Source: Tychonema bourrellyi FEM_GT703 (GTDB lineage: Bacteria > Cyanobacteriota > Cyanobacteriia > Cyanobacteriales > Microcoleaceae). Taken from it: a DNA stretch of 64,000 nt. The stretch is from contig NZ_NXIB02000003.1 of assembly GCF_002412335.2 (NCBI RefSeq), positions 5,741 to 69,740 of the forward strand, given 5' to 3'. Positions 19,039 to 28,993 of this stretch are shown here, piece by piece. Every line of letters starts with the position of its first letter. The stretch's first letter is position 1. The notes under the pieces were generated by a model, which saw only the letters and a list, made by a program, of their open reading frames with translations, was not told the DNA's origin and searched no databases. The translations under genes were made by a program, and so were the position numbers.

Positions 19039-20842
19039 GCGACTCTCTCAAATGCTTTTCGTCACCCTGCGGGAAGATCCAGCAGAAGCAGAAATTCCCA
19101 GCCACAAACTATTACTCCGTGCGGGATACATCCGCCGCATCGGTAGCGGGATTTACGCTTATCTGCCCTTAATGTGGCGTGTCCTCAAAAAAGTCTCCCA
19201 AATTGTGCGCGAAGAAATGGATGCTACTGGCGCTCAAGAATGCCTCCTACCGCAACTACAACCTGCCGATTTGTGGCGGGAATCGGGCCGCTGGGATACC
19301 TACACTCAAGCTGAAGGTATCATGTTTGCTCTCACAGATCGTCGCGATACAGAATTGGGATTGGGCCCAACTCACGAAGAAGTAATTACGACAATTGCTA
19401 AAGATATGATTCGTTCTTATCGGCAATTGCCTACACATTTGTATCAAATTCAAACTAAATTTCGGGATGAAATTCGTCCGCGTTTTGGCTTAATGCGCGG
19501 TCGTGAATTCATTATGAAAGATGGCTATTCTTTCCACACAAACGAAGAAAGCCTGAAAAAAACTTATCAGGATATGGCTCAAGCTTACAGCAATATGCTA
19601 CGCCGTTCTGGTTTGCAATTCCGAGCAGTAGATGCAGATTCGGGAGCAATTGGTGGCTCTGGTTCCCAAGAGTTTATGGTGTTGGCGGAAGCGGGGGAAG
19701 ATGAAGTTCTTTACACCGAAGATGGTCAATATGCTGCTAATTTAGAAAAGGCTGTCTCAATACCTGCTGATGCGGAAACCTCGCCCTTTGCAAGTTTTGA
19801 AAAGCGGGAAACACCGGGGACTGAAACTATTGAGAAACTCTGCAAATTTTTCAAGTGTTCTCCTACTCAAGTTGTCAAAAATGTGCTTTATCAGGCAGTT
19901 TATGACAGTGGCATCACTGTTCTGGTGCTGGTAAGCATTCGTGGCGACCAAGATGTCAATCAGGTAAAATTGCTGAATGAATTAACCAAATTAGCGGGAA
20001 ATTATCAAGGCAAAACAATCCTATTTTTGACAGTGCCTGATGCGGAAGCTCAGCAAAAATGGGCATCTAAGTCTTTACCTCTGGGTTATATGGCTCCCGA
20101 TGTTGCTGATGATTACATTGCTGGTAGCAAGGAAGTAAATTCTAAGTTTTTGCGTTTGGTCGATCGCACCGCAGTCGATCTCACCAACTTTGTCACTGGC
20201 TCTAACGAATCAGGATACCACGTTGTGGGAGCCAATTGGGGCAAAGAATTTCCCCTACCGAGTTTAGCAGTAGATGTCAGGAAGGCCAAAAAGGGCGATC
20301 GGGCTGTTCACAATCCCGAACAAACCTTGCAAACCGCCAGAGGAATTGAAGTCGGACACATCTTCCAATTAGGCACAAAATATTCCCAAGCAATGGGCGC
20401 CACCTACACCAACGAACAAGGCGAAGAAATGCCTTTAGTTATGGGTTGCTACGGTGTTGGTGTATCGCGTCTAGCCCAATCTGCCGTAGAACAATCCTAC
20501 GACAAAGACGGGATAATTTGGCCAGTGGCGATCGCCCCCTATCATGTCATCATTAGCATCCCCAATATTTCCGACGCCCAACAAGTAGAAGTCGCCGAAA
20601 AACTCTACACAGAACTCAATCAATCTGGCATTGAAACTCTGTTAGATGACCGCGATGAACGTGCAGGAGTTAAATTCAAAGATGCCGATTTAATTGGCAT
20701 TCCCTATCGCATTGTTCCCGGTCGTTCCCTGAAAGCAGGCAAAGTCGAAGTCGTGGAAAGAGCAACTCACAAATCACAAGAAATCCCCATTGATGAAGTC
20801 AATTCTACCTTGAAAAATTGGATTGAAGCAGCCATCAAATAA
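19037..20842 (+). CDS. proS: Prolyl-tRNA synthetase
   Basis: 601 residues, the bacterial-type ProRS length. Class II motif 2 is visible ([21 protein letters not shown] split around residue 140-155), followed by DGYSFH. The middle insertion (about 225-385) is the YbaK-like editing domain that clears Ala-tRNA(Pro), with the VGANW block. The C-terminal anticodon-binding domain contains [20 protein letters not shown] and ends near the [10 protein letters not shown] strand. It charges tRNA(Pro) in the cytosol. A Shine-Dalgarno-like AAGGAAA precedes the ATG. Transcription starts within or before the divergent hypothetical gene. Confidence 0.98.
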   Translation: MRLSQMLFVTLREDPAEAEIPSHKLLLRAGYIRRIGSGIYAYLPLMWRVLKKVSQIVREEMDATGAQECLLPQLQPADLWRESGRWDTYTQAEGIMFALTDRRDTELGLGPTHEEVITTIAKDMIRSYRQLPTHLYQIQTKFRDEIRPRFGLMRGREFIMKDGYSFHTNEESLKKTYQDMAQAYSNMLRRSGLQFRAVDADSGAIGGSGSQEFMVLAEAGEDEVLYTEDGQYAANLEKAVSIPADAETSPFASFEKRETPGTETIEKLCKFFKCSPTQVVKNVLYQAVYDSGITVLVLVSIRGDQDVNQVKLLNELTKLAGNYQGKTILFLTVPDAEAQQKWASKSLPLGYMAPDVADDYIAGSKEVNSKFLRLVDRTAVDLTNFVTGSNESGYHVVGANWGKEFPLPSLAVDVRKAKKGDRAVHNPEQTLQTARGIEVGHIFQLGTKYSQAMGATYTNEQGEEMPLVMGCYGVGVSRLAQSAVEQSYDKDGIIWPVAIAPYHVIISIPNISDAQQVEVAEKLYTELNQSGIETLLDDRDERAGVKFKDADLIGIPYRIVPGRSLKAGKVEVVERATHKSQEIPIDEVNSTLKNWIEAAIK

Positions 20843-20861
20843 TATATTTTCATCTGGGTTA

Positions 20862-21055
20862 AGTTTCGTAGTAAGGACTTCAGTCCTTTCATATTAGGAT
20901 TGATAGGACTAAATTCCTCACTACAAACGATATTTTCGTCTTGGTTAAGGTTCGTCATTAAAATTATAAAACTTAGGTGGATCTAGAATCATACAAAAAA
21001 TCCTGACTACTAACCTAAAAAAAGTTTGTAGTCAGGACAGTAGTCCTTTTTTTTG
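20862..21055. repeat. Imperfect palindromes related to those at 12925-13120
   Basis: GTAGTAAGGACTTCAGTCCT with a distant complement GACTAAATTCCTCACTAC, then CCTGACTACTAACC with GTTTGTAGTCAGG and AGTCCTTTTTTTT. The last hairpin plus T-run on the plus strand could terminate proS. Confidence 0.6.
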
Positions 21056-21067
21056 CCGATAAGTTTC

Positions 21068-21304
21068 TTACATCTTGTACAAGTTAATTCCAGCTTCCTT
21101 AGCCATAATTTCCAAACCCTTGTGTTGCAAGGTTTTAATTGCCTTTGTAGAAAGATGCAATCTTACCCAGCGTTTCTCCTGCGGCCACCAAACCCGCTTC
21201 CACTGTAAATTTGCTTCTTGCAACTTGTGAGTGCGGTGGTGCGAGTGAGAAACTGCAAAACCGTTATTCGCCTTCTTCCCCGTTAGCTGACATTTCCGTG
21301 ACAT
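21068..21304 (-). CDS. rpmB: 50S ribosomal protein L28
   Basis: 78 residues, normal length. It starts [20 protein letters not shown], the conserved L28 opening, then [18 protein letters not shown] and the [17 protein letters not shown]-like end. Large-subunit component near the E site. Convergent with proS; its promoter must lie in 21305-21400. Confidence 0.98.
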   Translation of the reverse strand: MSRKCQLTGKKANNGFAVSHSHHRTHKLQEANLQWKRVWWPQEKRWVRLHLSTKAIKTLQHKGLEIMAKEAGINLYKM

Positions 21305-21683
21305 ATTGCCCTCCAGATTACTGTTTTTTTTGCGTGCAGCCTTTTACTGTAATACATTTTGAGATTTTACGCATCCTGTGCGATCGCCGCCACCAATTCC
21401 TTGAACAGCATTTTTATTGCTTTAGTGGCCACGCGCTGGCATGAGCTTTACCGGATGGCTGGCTGTTTCAGCGTCAATCATCTCCCCCAGACGAAAACCA
21501 GTCTCGTTTGGGAGTCGTCGCTACTTAGGTTCGATTCCGGTAAATCTCCACTGTCAAAGAGCTTTCGGGCAAAGCCCGCTCCAAGTTTGGTAGTGTTCAT
21601 AACTCATTTAGGATTGCTATAGTGTGGTTCGATCGCACACTGCAAAAAATCCCTAGCAAAACCTTCCCAGGAGCCACAAAAAC
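21305..21683. other. Gap with structured, partly tRNA-like sequence
   Basis: 379 bp without a credible ORF. On the plus strand GAGCTTTACCGG (21443-21454) pairs with CCGGTAAATCTC (21537-21548), 11 of 12 bases, and the 3' side reads GGTTCGATTCC...CCA, like a tRNA T-arm and end. Between them an internal hairpin CTCCC(CC)AGACGA / TCGTTTGGGAG (about 21481-21513) forms. The span is too long and the T-stem too poorly paired for a working tRNA. A further CGGGCAAAGCCCG hairpin lies near 21568. It could be a small structured RNA or a decayed tRNA. Confidence 0.35.
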
Positions 21684-21902
21684 ATGACCAATGACGGGAA
21701 TCACAAAGCTGAAGCACCAGAAAGCCCCGATTCAAAAAATTTGGACAGTATGGCTAAAGCCTTTCTGGTGAGCATGGCTTGGTCTTATGCCAAGGCCCTA
21801 GAGCAAACTAAACGATCGGAAAATCAACAGCAACCAGCGCCGGAATCAGAATCAGAATCAAAGATAGAACAAGTCGATCGCAATTCTGAAACTAATCAAT
21901 AA
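21684..21902 (+). CDS. Small conserved hypothetical protein
   Basis: 72 residues. It starts after a good Shine-Dalgarno (CCAGGAGCC, 21667-21675). Its central amphipathic helix, LDSMAKAFLVSMAWSYAKALE, is flanked by acidic, low-complexity ends (PESESESKIE). No family recognised. The helix and the ribosome site support a real gene; function unknown. Confidence 0.65.
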   Translation: MTNDGNHKAEAPESPDSKNLDSMAKAFLVSMAWSYAKALEQTKRSENQQQPAPESESESKIEQVDRNSETNQ

Positions 21903-21912
21903 AACTTTTTGT

Positions 21913-22000
21913 GGAACAGACAAGATGCCTGTTCTTAAGATTGGTGGAACAGACAAGATGCCTGTTAAGCGAGATTGGTGGAACAGGCATCTTGCCTGTT
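21913..22000. repeat. Three copies of the AACAGGCAAGATGCCTGTT palindrome family
   Basis: Copies at 21913-21934, 21946-21967 and 21980-22000, the last in the inverted form (GGAACAGGCATCTTGCC). They are separated by TTAAGCGAGATTGGT-like spacers. The same family lies at 29672-29756, 31426-31641, 32683-32705 and 35152-35173. Confidence 0.9.
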
Positions 22001-22083
22001 AAGCGAGATTAGTCTAAGATGCGCGATCGAACCTAAGACTGCTACAATCCACCTAACATCCCCTGAATCCTTGTCATAGACCC

Positions 22084-24084
22084 ATGAGTGAAACCGTCCT
22101 AGAAGTTCGTAACCTGCGGGTTGAATTTGGATCTGCTGATGCTGGCGATGCCTCTGCAACAGTCAAAGCAGTTGACGACATTTCCTTTGAGGTGAAGCGA
22201 GGCCAAACCCTAGGAATCGTCGGAGAATCCGGGTCAGGGAAATCCGTCACTTCCCTCGCTATCATGGGTTTACTGTCGAGTGTGTCAACTCAAATTTCAG
22301 GGGAAATTTGGTTCTCTTCAACCAAAGACGGCGCTAGCAAAGAACCAGTGAATTTACTGGAAATGCCGTCCCAGGAAAAACAAATATATCGCGGTAGCCA
22401 GATGGCGACCATTTTTCAAGAGCCAATGAGTTCGCTAAATCCAGTTTTCACCATTGGATTTCAACTGACGGAAGCGATTTGTCTGCACCAAAATGTATCC
22501 CAAATTGCCGCACGACGCCAGGCTGCTTCTCTGTTGCAAGAGGTGAAGTTACTACCGGATGATGAGGAACTTAAGCAGCGGTGTTTGTTCCAAAAGCAGC
22601 AGGATTTTTCCGCAGATGGGCCCGATGGGACGACAGACGATCGCGATTTAATGCAGCTCATCAACGACCAAAAACAGGCTATGCTCGATCGCTACCCCCA
22701 TCAATTATCAGGTGGTCAAATCCAGCGGGTGATGATTGCAATGGCTATTTCTTGCAATCCGACTTTATTAATTGCAGACGAACCGACAACCGCCTTAGAT
22801 GTCACCGTACAAGCAACTATCTTGGCTTTGCTGCGGGAATTGCGGGACTCTAGAGGCATGGCAATGATTTTTATTACCCACGACTTGAGCGTCATTGCGG
22901 AAATTGCTGATGTGGTGGCAGTGATGTACCGAGGTAAAATTGTGGAATGCGGTGCGATCGAACAAATTTTTAGTAATCCCCAACATCCTTACACAAAAGG
23001 TCTGTTAGCTTGTCGCCCAACTCTGGAAAAGCAGTTGCGCCGCTTGCCCACAGTTTCTGATTTTATGGATGTCACCACAAATGCTAGCGGTGAATTAGTA
23101 ATTGTCGAAAAAGATGTCGATTTAGATAGTGACAGCAGCAGCGGATTGTCCGCTTTTGCCACAGGAAAAGCGCCACGATTACCAAATCTTGGTGCTCCTT
23201 TGTTGACAGTGAACAACTTGCGAGTCGGTTTCCCAGTACAGGGAGTATTTGGAGAAACTAAACGCCTGTTTATGGCGGTGAATGATATTTCTTTTGAGGT
23301 TTACCCTGGGGAAACTTTGGGTTTAGTCGGCGAGTCTGGTTGTGGCAAGTCTACTTTGGCAAGATCTTTGTTACAATTAATTCCGATTTCTAGCGGTCAA
23401 GTGTTTTTTGAAGGTCAAGAAATTACGCCTCCTGCTTACAATATTTCTCAATGGCGATGGATGGCTAATTATCGGATACAAAAAGAGTATGCCCGCAAGT
23501 TGCGGTGGCTGCGCCGGGATCTGCAAATCATTTTTCAAGACCCTTTTAGTTCTCTCGATCCACGGATGAATGTTGGGGCGGCGGTGATGGAACCGATGGT
23601 GATTCACAGCGTGGGGAAAAATCAGCAGGAACAACGCGATCGCGCAGCTTATTTGTTGGATAGGGTAGGTTTGAATCCCGATTTCATGGGGCGCTATCCT
23701 CACGAGTTTTCTGGCGGTCAGCGCCAGCGAATTTGTATTGCTAGGGCTTTGGCTTTGAATCCTAAGTTTATTATTTGCGATGAGTCGGTTTCAGCATTGG
23801 ATGTGTCGGTACAGGCGCAAGTTTTAAATTTGTTGAAGGAGTTGCAGACAGAGTTGGGATTGACTTATATGTTTATTTCTCACGATTTGAGTGTGGTGAA
23901 GTTTATGAGCGATCGCGCGATCGTCATGAACCAAGGTAAAATCGAGGAAATTGGCACGGCAGAACGCATTTACAGGCAGCCACAGCAAGTTTACACGCGA
24001 CAACTGATTGCTGCTATTCCGGCGGGCAATTTGGAACGAATTCGGCAGCAACAATTAGGGCGCAATACTTCTTTTAGGTCGTAA
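22084..24084 (+). CDS. Fused dipeptide/oligopeptide-type ABC transporter ATPase (two ATPase domains)
   Basis: 666 residues, two complete ABC ATPases in tandem (DppD-like then DppF-like). Domain 1: Walker A GESGSGKS (47-54), signature HQLSGGQIQRV (about 206-216), Walker B LLIADEPTTALD and the switch His in ITHDLSV. Domain 2: Walker A GESGCGKS (about 415-422), signature EFSGGQRQRI, Walker B FIICDESVSALD and ISHDLSV. After each domain comes the PYTKGLL/VYTRQLI oligopeptide-transporter tail. An unusual charged insertion (about 155-200, ending in DRDLMQLINDQKQAML) precedes the first signature. No permease or binding protein is adjacent; they must be encoded elsewhere. Substrate is not certain (peptides, or other solutes as in GsiA). 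Confidence 0.93.
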   Translation: MSETVLEVRNLRVEFGSADAGDASATVKAVDDISFEVKRGQTLGIVGESGSGKSVTSLAIMGLLSSVSTQISGEIWFSSTKDGASKEPVNLLEMPSQEKQIYRGSQMATIFQEPMSSLNPVFTIGFQLTEAICLHQNVSQIAARRQAASLLQEVKLLPDDEELKQRCLFQKQQDFSADGPDGTTDDRDLMQLINDQKQAMLDRYPHQLSGGQIQRVMIAMAISCNPTLLIADEPTTALDVTVQATILALLRELRDSRGMAMIFITHDLSVIAEIADVVAVMYRGKIVECGAIEQIFSNPQHPYTKGLLACRPTLEKQLRRLPTVSDFMDVTTNASGELVIVEKDVDLDSDSSSGLSAFATGKAPRLPNLGAPLLTVNNLRVGFPVQGVFGETKRLFMAVNDISFEVYPGETLGLVGESGCGKSTLARSLLQLIPISSGQVFFEGQEITPPAYNISQWRWMANYRIQKEYARKLRWLRRDLQIIFQDPFSSLDPRMNVGAAVMEPMVIHSVGKNQQEQRDRAAYLLDRVGLNPDFMGRYPHEFSGGQRQRICIARALALNPKFIICDESVSALDVSVQAQVLNLLKELQTELGLTYMFISHDLSVVKFMSDRAIVMNQGKIEEIGTAERIYRQPQQVYTRQLIAAIPAGNLERIRQQQLGRNTSFRS

Positions 24085-24099
24085 TTTAAACTCCACAGC

Positions 24100-24201
24100 G
24101 TAGGGTGCGTAGGGGCGAATGGCCATTCGCCCCTACAAGGTTTTCCCATGTATAGTAGGGGCGAATGGCCATTCGCCCGTACAAGGCTGACGCACCCTAC
24201 T
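24100..24201. repeat. Nested palindromes, GGGGCGAATGGCCATTCGCCCC
   Basis: Two copies of a near-perfect palindrome, GGGCGAATGGCCATTCGCCC, lie inside an outer inverted repeat, GTAGGGTGCGT/ACGCACCCTAC. The remainder of the 24085-24401 gap is A/T-rich and presumably holds the promoter of the histidine kinase gene. Confidence 0.85.
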
Positions 24202-24401
24202 AGCCTCGTTACTGCTTTAAATGGAGAACAGCTTATCACTTCCAAAATCGGCAAATATACTGAAATCTCTTGAATGAGTGCGTAAATTTACCCAAAATGT
24301 CAAAAATTAGATTTCACAAGCGAGAAAAAATTGACAATATTTAAACATTTTGATTGCAGTTTGTGAATCAGTAAAAATCGACCAAAATTCAGACTAAAAT
24401 C

Positions 24402-27400
24402 ATGAAAGATAGCCAATACATAGAAAATTCACTATTAGAAAGTATACTTGAAAGCACCGCAGACTTGATTTTTGTCAAGGATACTCAGGGTCGATATGTC
24501 TCGCTAAACTCCAAAACAGCCGCTTTTTTTGGCAAATCAAAAGCAGAGGTCATCGGCAAAACAGACACAGATTTTTTTTCACCGGAAATCGTTGCTAAAC
24601 TTGTAGAGATAGACCGCCGAGTTATCCAATCTGGCATTGAAGAAACAGTCGAAGAAGTAGTAGAAGACATTGACGGCAACCTTCAGACATATCTAGCAAC
24701 TAAAAGTCCGTGGCGAGACAGAGAAGGTAATATAATAGGTGTGGTAGGAGTTACTCGCAATATTAGCGATCGCAAAATCGCAGAAGAACAACTGCGACAG
24801 AAAGAAGAATTTTTGCGTAGCATCTATGACAGTGTGGATTACAGCATTTTCGTAATAGATGTCGGCGCAGACGGAGAGTTTCGCTACGCCGGCTGGAACC
24901 AAGCAGCAGAGTTACTCGGTAACATCAGCAGCGAGTTCGGGTGTGGCAAAACTCCAGAAGAGCTTTTTCCAGGGCCTACCGCAGCGTTTTTGCTACAAAA
25001 ATTAAGAGAATGTCTGCAAAAAAATAGCTCAATTTCCTACGAAGAAGCTGTTAGTTTTGACACGATAGAAGTATGGTTTCTAATAACTCTGAATCCGCTG
25101 CGAGACGAATCGGGTAAAATTTTTCGCATTGTTGGTAGTGCTACCGAAATTACATATCGCAAAAAAGCCGAACAAGCTTTAGCAGAACAATTGAAACTTT
25201 CTGTATTCAGAGCAGATGTGGGAATTGCTCTGACAGACAACCAAATTTTACCTGTAATTTTGCAAAAGTGCTGCGATGCAGTTGTGCGCCACTTGGATGC
25301 TGCTTTTGCTCGGATTTGGACGCTGAATGAAGACGAAAATGTATTGGAACTGGAAGCAAGCGCGGGGATGTACACTCATATTAACGGCGATCACAGCCAC
25401 ATTCCTGTCGGTCAATTTAAGATTGGTTTAATAGCTAAAGAGCGAAAACCCCACCTGACTAATGCTGTTATGGAAGATCCCCGTGTCAGCAACAAAGAAT
25501 GGGCGGAACGAGAGGGAATGGTAGCTTTTGCCGGATATCCGCTGATTGTTGACAATCAGTTAGTAGGAGTAATTGCGATGTTTTCTCGCCACGAGTTGAA
25601 CGAATTAACGCTGATTGCTTTAGCATCCATAGCGGATGTGATCGCCCTGGGAATTAAACGCAAACAAATAGAAGTTGCTCTAGCGAAACAAAAGCAAACT
25701 TTGAGGGGAATTATTGACAATGCTCCCATCTGGGTATGGATGACCAATATTAACGGGCGGATGTTATTAGTTAACAAAACTTTTTGCGAAGATGTTGCTA
25801 TTCCTGAAGATAAATTTTTGGCAGCAACTCACTATTCCGAAGTTTTGGGAGTAGAAGCATCTGCTAACTACATGGCATCTGACTTGCAAGCGTGGAGTCA
25901 AGATACTCCGTCTTATTCTGAGGAAGTTATGCAACTTGCTGACGGTGAAGAACATTATTTAGAGACAATAAAAACTCAGGTAAAAGATGCTTATGGCAAT
26001 GCGATCGGCTTGATCGGTTTGGGTTTGGATGTGACGCAGGAAAGAGAAGCTCAAAAAAGATTGCAAGAGTCGGAAGCGAGATTCCGCAAATTAGCTGAGC
26101 AGGAAGCGCTGCTGAACCAACTAGCGAGTAATATCCGCGCTTCTCTAGATTTGGATACTATTTTAGCAACTACTGTGCGCCAGGTTCGCGAGTTGCTGCA
26201 AGTCGATCGGTGTCTATTTGTTTGGTATGAACCCGACGCTTCGCCGCCGGTTTGGAATGTGACATACGAGGCAAAAAATCCTGATTTGCCCTCGCTTTTA
26301 GGTTTATATCCTACCGAGGCGACTGGTTCTCACGCTGCACTGATTGCCAATTTGGAAATAATTCGGATCGATGATTTTGATACTGTTACCGCTTCGGTAG
26401 AACGGGATTTTTTTATCTCTATAGGATTCAATTCTCTGCTGGACATTCCGATTCAGACACTTTCGAGTCAAATTGGCCTGATTTGCTGCACTACTTGCGG
26501 CGTCCCGCGGCACTGGAGTGACGATGAAGTCGAACTGTTAGTGGCAGTGGGGAATCAATTAACTATTGCGATTAACCAAGCAGAACTCTACACTCAAAGT
26601 CTTGATTCAGCGCGGATAGCGAGAGAACAAGCTGCTAAATTAGAAACGACATTGTGCGAACTCCAGCAAGCTCAAACTCAGCTAGTTCAGGCAGAAAAAA
26701 TGTCTAGTCTCGGTCAGATGGTAGCAGGAATTGCTCACGAAATCAATAATCCGGTCAGCTTTATTTTCGGCAATATTAGCTATATAAAGGAATACACCAG
26801 AAGTCTCATTAAATTGCTGGAAATGTATCGAGATGAATTCCCAGAAGCACCGCCAGCGATTCAGTCAGAAATGGATGCGTTAGAACTAGATTTCTTGCTG
26901 GATGACTTGCCGAAAATACTGTCTTCTATGAAGGTGGGAGCGATTCGCATTCGGGATATTGTGCGGAGTTTGCGGAGTTTTTCTCGTCTCGATGAATCTG
27001 CCATGAAAAGTGTTAACCTTCACGAAGGTATCGACAGCACTTTGATGATTTTAGAACACCGACTTAAAGCTCAGTCCGATAGCCCACTAATTCAAGTTGT
27101 TAAAGAATACGGAGAATTGCCGCTTGTGGAATGCTACGCCGGACAGTTAAATCAGGTGTTTATGAATATTATCGCTAATGCTATTGACGCTGTAGAAGAA
27201 CAGAAGTCAAATCCGGGAATCATCCGCATTCGTACAGAGGTAGAAGGTACTTTTGTGGCGATCGCGATTTCTGACAACGGTACAGGGATGACAGATCAAG
27301 TCAAGCAGCGGATATTTGACCCATTTTTTACTACAAAGGCGATCGGTTCGGGGACTGGAATGGGTTTGGCGATTTCCCATTCAATTATTGTGGAAAAACA

Positions 27401-27485
27401 TAAAGGTGAAATCAAGTGTTTCTCGGTGGTGGGGAAAGGCACTGAATTTATAATCGAGATTCCGATTAAAAGGACAGAAGCTTAA
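24402..27485 (+). CDS. Multi-sensor hybrid-less histidine kinase (PAS-PAS-GAF-PAS-GAF-HisKA-HATPase)
   Basis: 1027 residues, no membrane segments, so cytosolic. PAS1 about 10-125 (ends VGVTRNISDRK), PAS2 about 135-255 (VGSATEITYRKKAE), GAF1 about 265-425, PAS3 about 435-555 (LGLDVTQEREAQ), GAF2 about 570-735. A coiled segment leads to the phospho-acceptor His779 in GIAHEINNPVSF. The ATPase domain has the N box NIIANAIDA, G1 ISDNGTGM and G2 GSGTGMGLAIS. GAF2 lacks an obvious bilin-binding Cys-His pair, so it is not a clear phytochrome. There is no receiver domain and no adjacent response regulator: an orphan kinase. Signal unknown. Confidence 0.93.
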   Translation: MKDSQYIENSLLESILESTADLIFVKDTQGRYVSLNSKTAAFFGKSKAEVIGKTDTDFFSPEIVAKLVEIDRRVIQSGIEETVEEVVEDIDGNLQTYLATKSPWRDREGNIIGVVGVTRNISDRKIAEEQLRQKEEFLRSIYDSVDYSIFVIDVGADGEFRYAGWNQAAELLGNISSEFGCGKTPEELFPGPTAAFLLQKLRECLQKNSSISYEEAVSFDTIEVWFLITLNPLRDESGKIFRIVGSATEITYRKKAEQALAEQLKLSVFRADVGIALTDNQILPVILQKCCDAVVRHLDAAFARIWTLNEDENVLELEASAGMYTHINGDHSHIPVGQFKIGLIAKERKPHLTNAVMEDPRVSNKEWAEREGMVAFAGYPLIVDNQLVGVIAMFSRHELNELTLIALASIADVIALGIKRKQIEVALAKQKQTLRGIIDNAPIWVWMTNINGRMLLVNKTFCEDVAIPEDKFLAATHYSEVLGVEASANYMASDLQAWSQDTPSYSEEVMQLADGEEHYLETIKTQVKDAYGNAIGLIGLGLDVTQEREAQKRLQESEARFRKLAEQEALLNQLASNIRASLDLDTILATTVRQVRELLQVDRCLFVWYEPDASPPVWNVTYEAKNPDLPSLLGLYPTEATGSHAALIANLEIIRIDDFDTVTASVERDFFISIGFNSLLDIPIQTLSSQIGLICCTTCGVPRHWSDDEVELLVAVGNQLTIAINQAELYTQSLDSARIAREQAAKLETTLCELQQAQTQLVQAEKMSSLGQMVAGIAHEINNPVSFIFGNISYIKEYTRSLIKLLEMYRDEFPEAPPAIQSEMDALELDFLLDDLPKILSSMKVGAIRIRDIVRSLRSFSRLDESAMKSVNLHEGIDSTLMILEHRLKAQSDSPLIQVVKEYGELPLVECYAGQLNQVFMNIIANAIDAVEEQKSNPGIIRIRTEVEGTFVAIAISDNGTGMTDQVKQRIFDPFFTTKAIGSGTGMGLAISHSIIVEKHKGEIKCFSVVGKGTEFIIEIPIKRTEA

Positions 27486-27539
27486 ACTATTTGTCGGCAA
27501 AAATACTAAGGTACGTCAGTTAAAATTGATATGATATTA

Positions 27540-27563
27540 AAAATCTAAAATCTAAAATCTAAA
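27540..27563. repeat. AAAATCT octamer-like tandem repeat in leader
   Basis: Three to four 8-bp steps of TAAAATCT run straight into the ATG of the P450 gene. The same repeat sits at 15544-15571 and near 29650. It replaces a Shine-Dalgarno sequence here. Confidence 0.75.
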
Positions 27564-28868
27564 ATGGCATTACCTCCCGGCAGTTTCGGTTTACCACTCA
27601 TCGGCGATACCCTCAACTTTTTGCGAGATTCGCAATTTGCCAAAAAACGCCACCAGCAGTACGGAAATATTTTCAAAACCAGCATTTTCGGACAGCCTAC
27701 AGTCTTTATGTGCGGTCAGGAGGCGAATTTGTTTGTTTTAAGCCATGAAAATCAATATTTTGTGGTGAGTTGGCCTCCCAGCACGAAAGCACTTTTAGGG
27801 CCACTTTCCTTGGCGCTGCAAACTGGTGCTGACCACCAAAATAGGCGCAAGTTGCTATACCAAGCATTTCAACCACGGGCCCTGGCTGGGTACATTGAGG
27901 CTATGGAAGATATCACTCAGCGCTATTTGGAAAAATGGGCACAAATGAGCGAGTTCGCCTGGTATCCAGAACTGAGAAATTATACTTTTGATGTGGCGTG
28001 TAAGTTGTTGGTTGGGATAGATAGTGGTTCCGAAATGCCGCTGGGACATTATTTTAAAACTTGGTGTAAGGGTTTATTTTCTATTCCTTTTGATGTGCCT
28101 TGGACTCTGTTTGGTAAAGCTAAGAATAGCAGAAAATTAATGTTGGCGGAACTGGAAAAGATTATTCGCGATCGCCAACAAGGAATCCCCGGTGGCAATG
28201 ATGCTCTAGGTTTGCTAATTTCGGCTCGCGATGATGAGGGAAATAGTTTGAGTGTGGAGGAGTTAAAAGACCAAGTGCTGCTGCTGTTGTTTGCGGGACA
28301 CGAAACTCTAACTTCGGCGATCGCCTCTTTTTGTCTTCTGGTAGCTCAACACCCCGACGTGATGGCAAAAGTGCGAGCCGAACAACAGCAGTTCCCCCCT
28401 ACAGAACCGCTAACCTTAGAGCAACTCAAACAAATGACCTATTTAGAACAGGTACTGCGAGAAGTCCTGCGTTTGGTGCCACCAGTGGGAGGTGGTTTTC
28501 GGACAGTAATTAATGCTTGTGAGTTCGGCGGCTATGAAATTCCTAAAGGTTGGAGCGTACTTTATCAAATCAATCAAACCCATCAAGATGCCACAGTTTA
28601 TCCTGAACCCGATCGCTTCAATCCCGACCGATTTAACTCCGAGCGATCGGCTAAACCTTTCAGCTACGTGCCATTTGGCGGCGGTTTGCGAGAATGTTTG
28701 GGCAAAGAATTTGCCAGATTAGAAATGAAATTGTTTGCAGCAAGGATGATTCGGGAGTGCGACTGGGAGCTTTTACCAAATCAAGATTTGAATTTAATCA
28801 GAGTACCAACTCCCCATCCCCGCGACGGTTTGCGAGTGAAATTTCAGCGAACAACTATAAATAAGTAG
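27564..28868 (+). CDS. Cytochrome P450 (CYP120-like)
   Basis: 434 residues. Heme-binding loop PFGGGLRECLGKEFARLEM with the cysteine ligand at about residue 378. The I-helix oxygen-activation motif is LLFAGHETLTSA (about 240-250), the K-helix ExxR is VLREVLRL, and the PERF region is PDRFNPDRF. The N-terminus begins PPGSFGLPLIGDTLNF with no membrane anchor, so it is soluble. Overall style matches the CYP120/CYP26 branch found in cyanobacteria, where a characterised member hydroxylates retinoids; substrate here is an inference. No ferredoxin or reductase partner adjoins. Confidence 0.92.
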   Translation: MALPPGSFGLPLIGDTLNFLRDSQFAKKRHQQYGNIFKTSIFGQPTVFMCGQEANLFVLSHENQYFVVSWPPSTKALLGPLSLALQTGADHQNRRKLLYQAFQPRALAGYIEAMEDITQRYLEKWAQMSEFAWYPELRNYTFDVACKLLVGIDSGSEMPLGHYFKTWCKGLFSIPFDVPWTLFGKAKNSRKLMLAELEKIIRDRQQGIPGGNDALGLLISARDDEGNSLSVEELKDQVLLLLFAGHETLTSAIASFCLLVAQHPDVMAKVRAEQQQFPPTEPLTLEQLKQMTYLEQVLREVLRLVPPVGGGFRTVINACEFGGYEIPKGWSVLYQINQTHQDATVYPEPDRFNPDRFNSERSAKPFSYVPFGGGLRECLGKEFARLEMKLFAARMIRECDWELLPNQDLNLIRVPTPHPRDGLRVKFQRTTINK

Positions 28869-28993
28869 AACACCCAGAACCCCGACCTATCTTCCTCTTC
28901 TTCTTTGTGTCCTTCGCGTCTTCGCGGTCGCTCAAACAAGGAAGTTAGGTCAACGGATTTGATCTAACAAGGAGCTCTAAGAGCGATCGCATT

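Noticed and set aside
21443-21548. tRNA gene
   Set aside because: The T-loop and acceptor-like stem are present, but the length of 106 nt, poor T-stem and no recognisable D and anticodon arms argue against a functional tRNA.
24402-27485. Phytochrome-type photoreceptor
   Set aside because: GAF domains lack a clear bilin-binding Cys-His, and there is no PHY domain.
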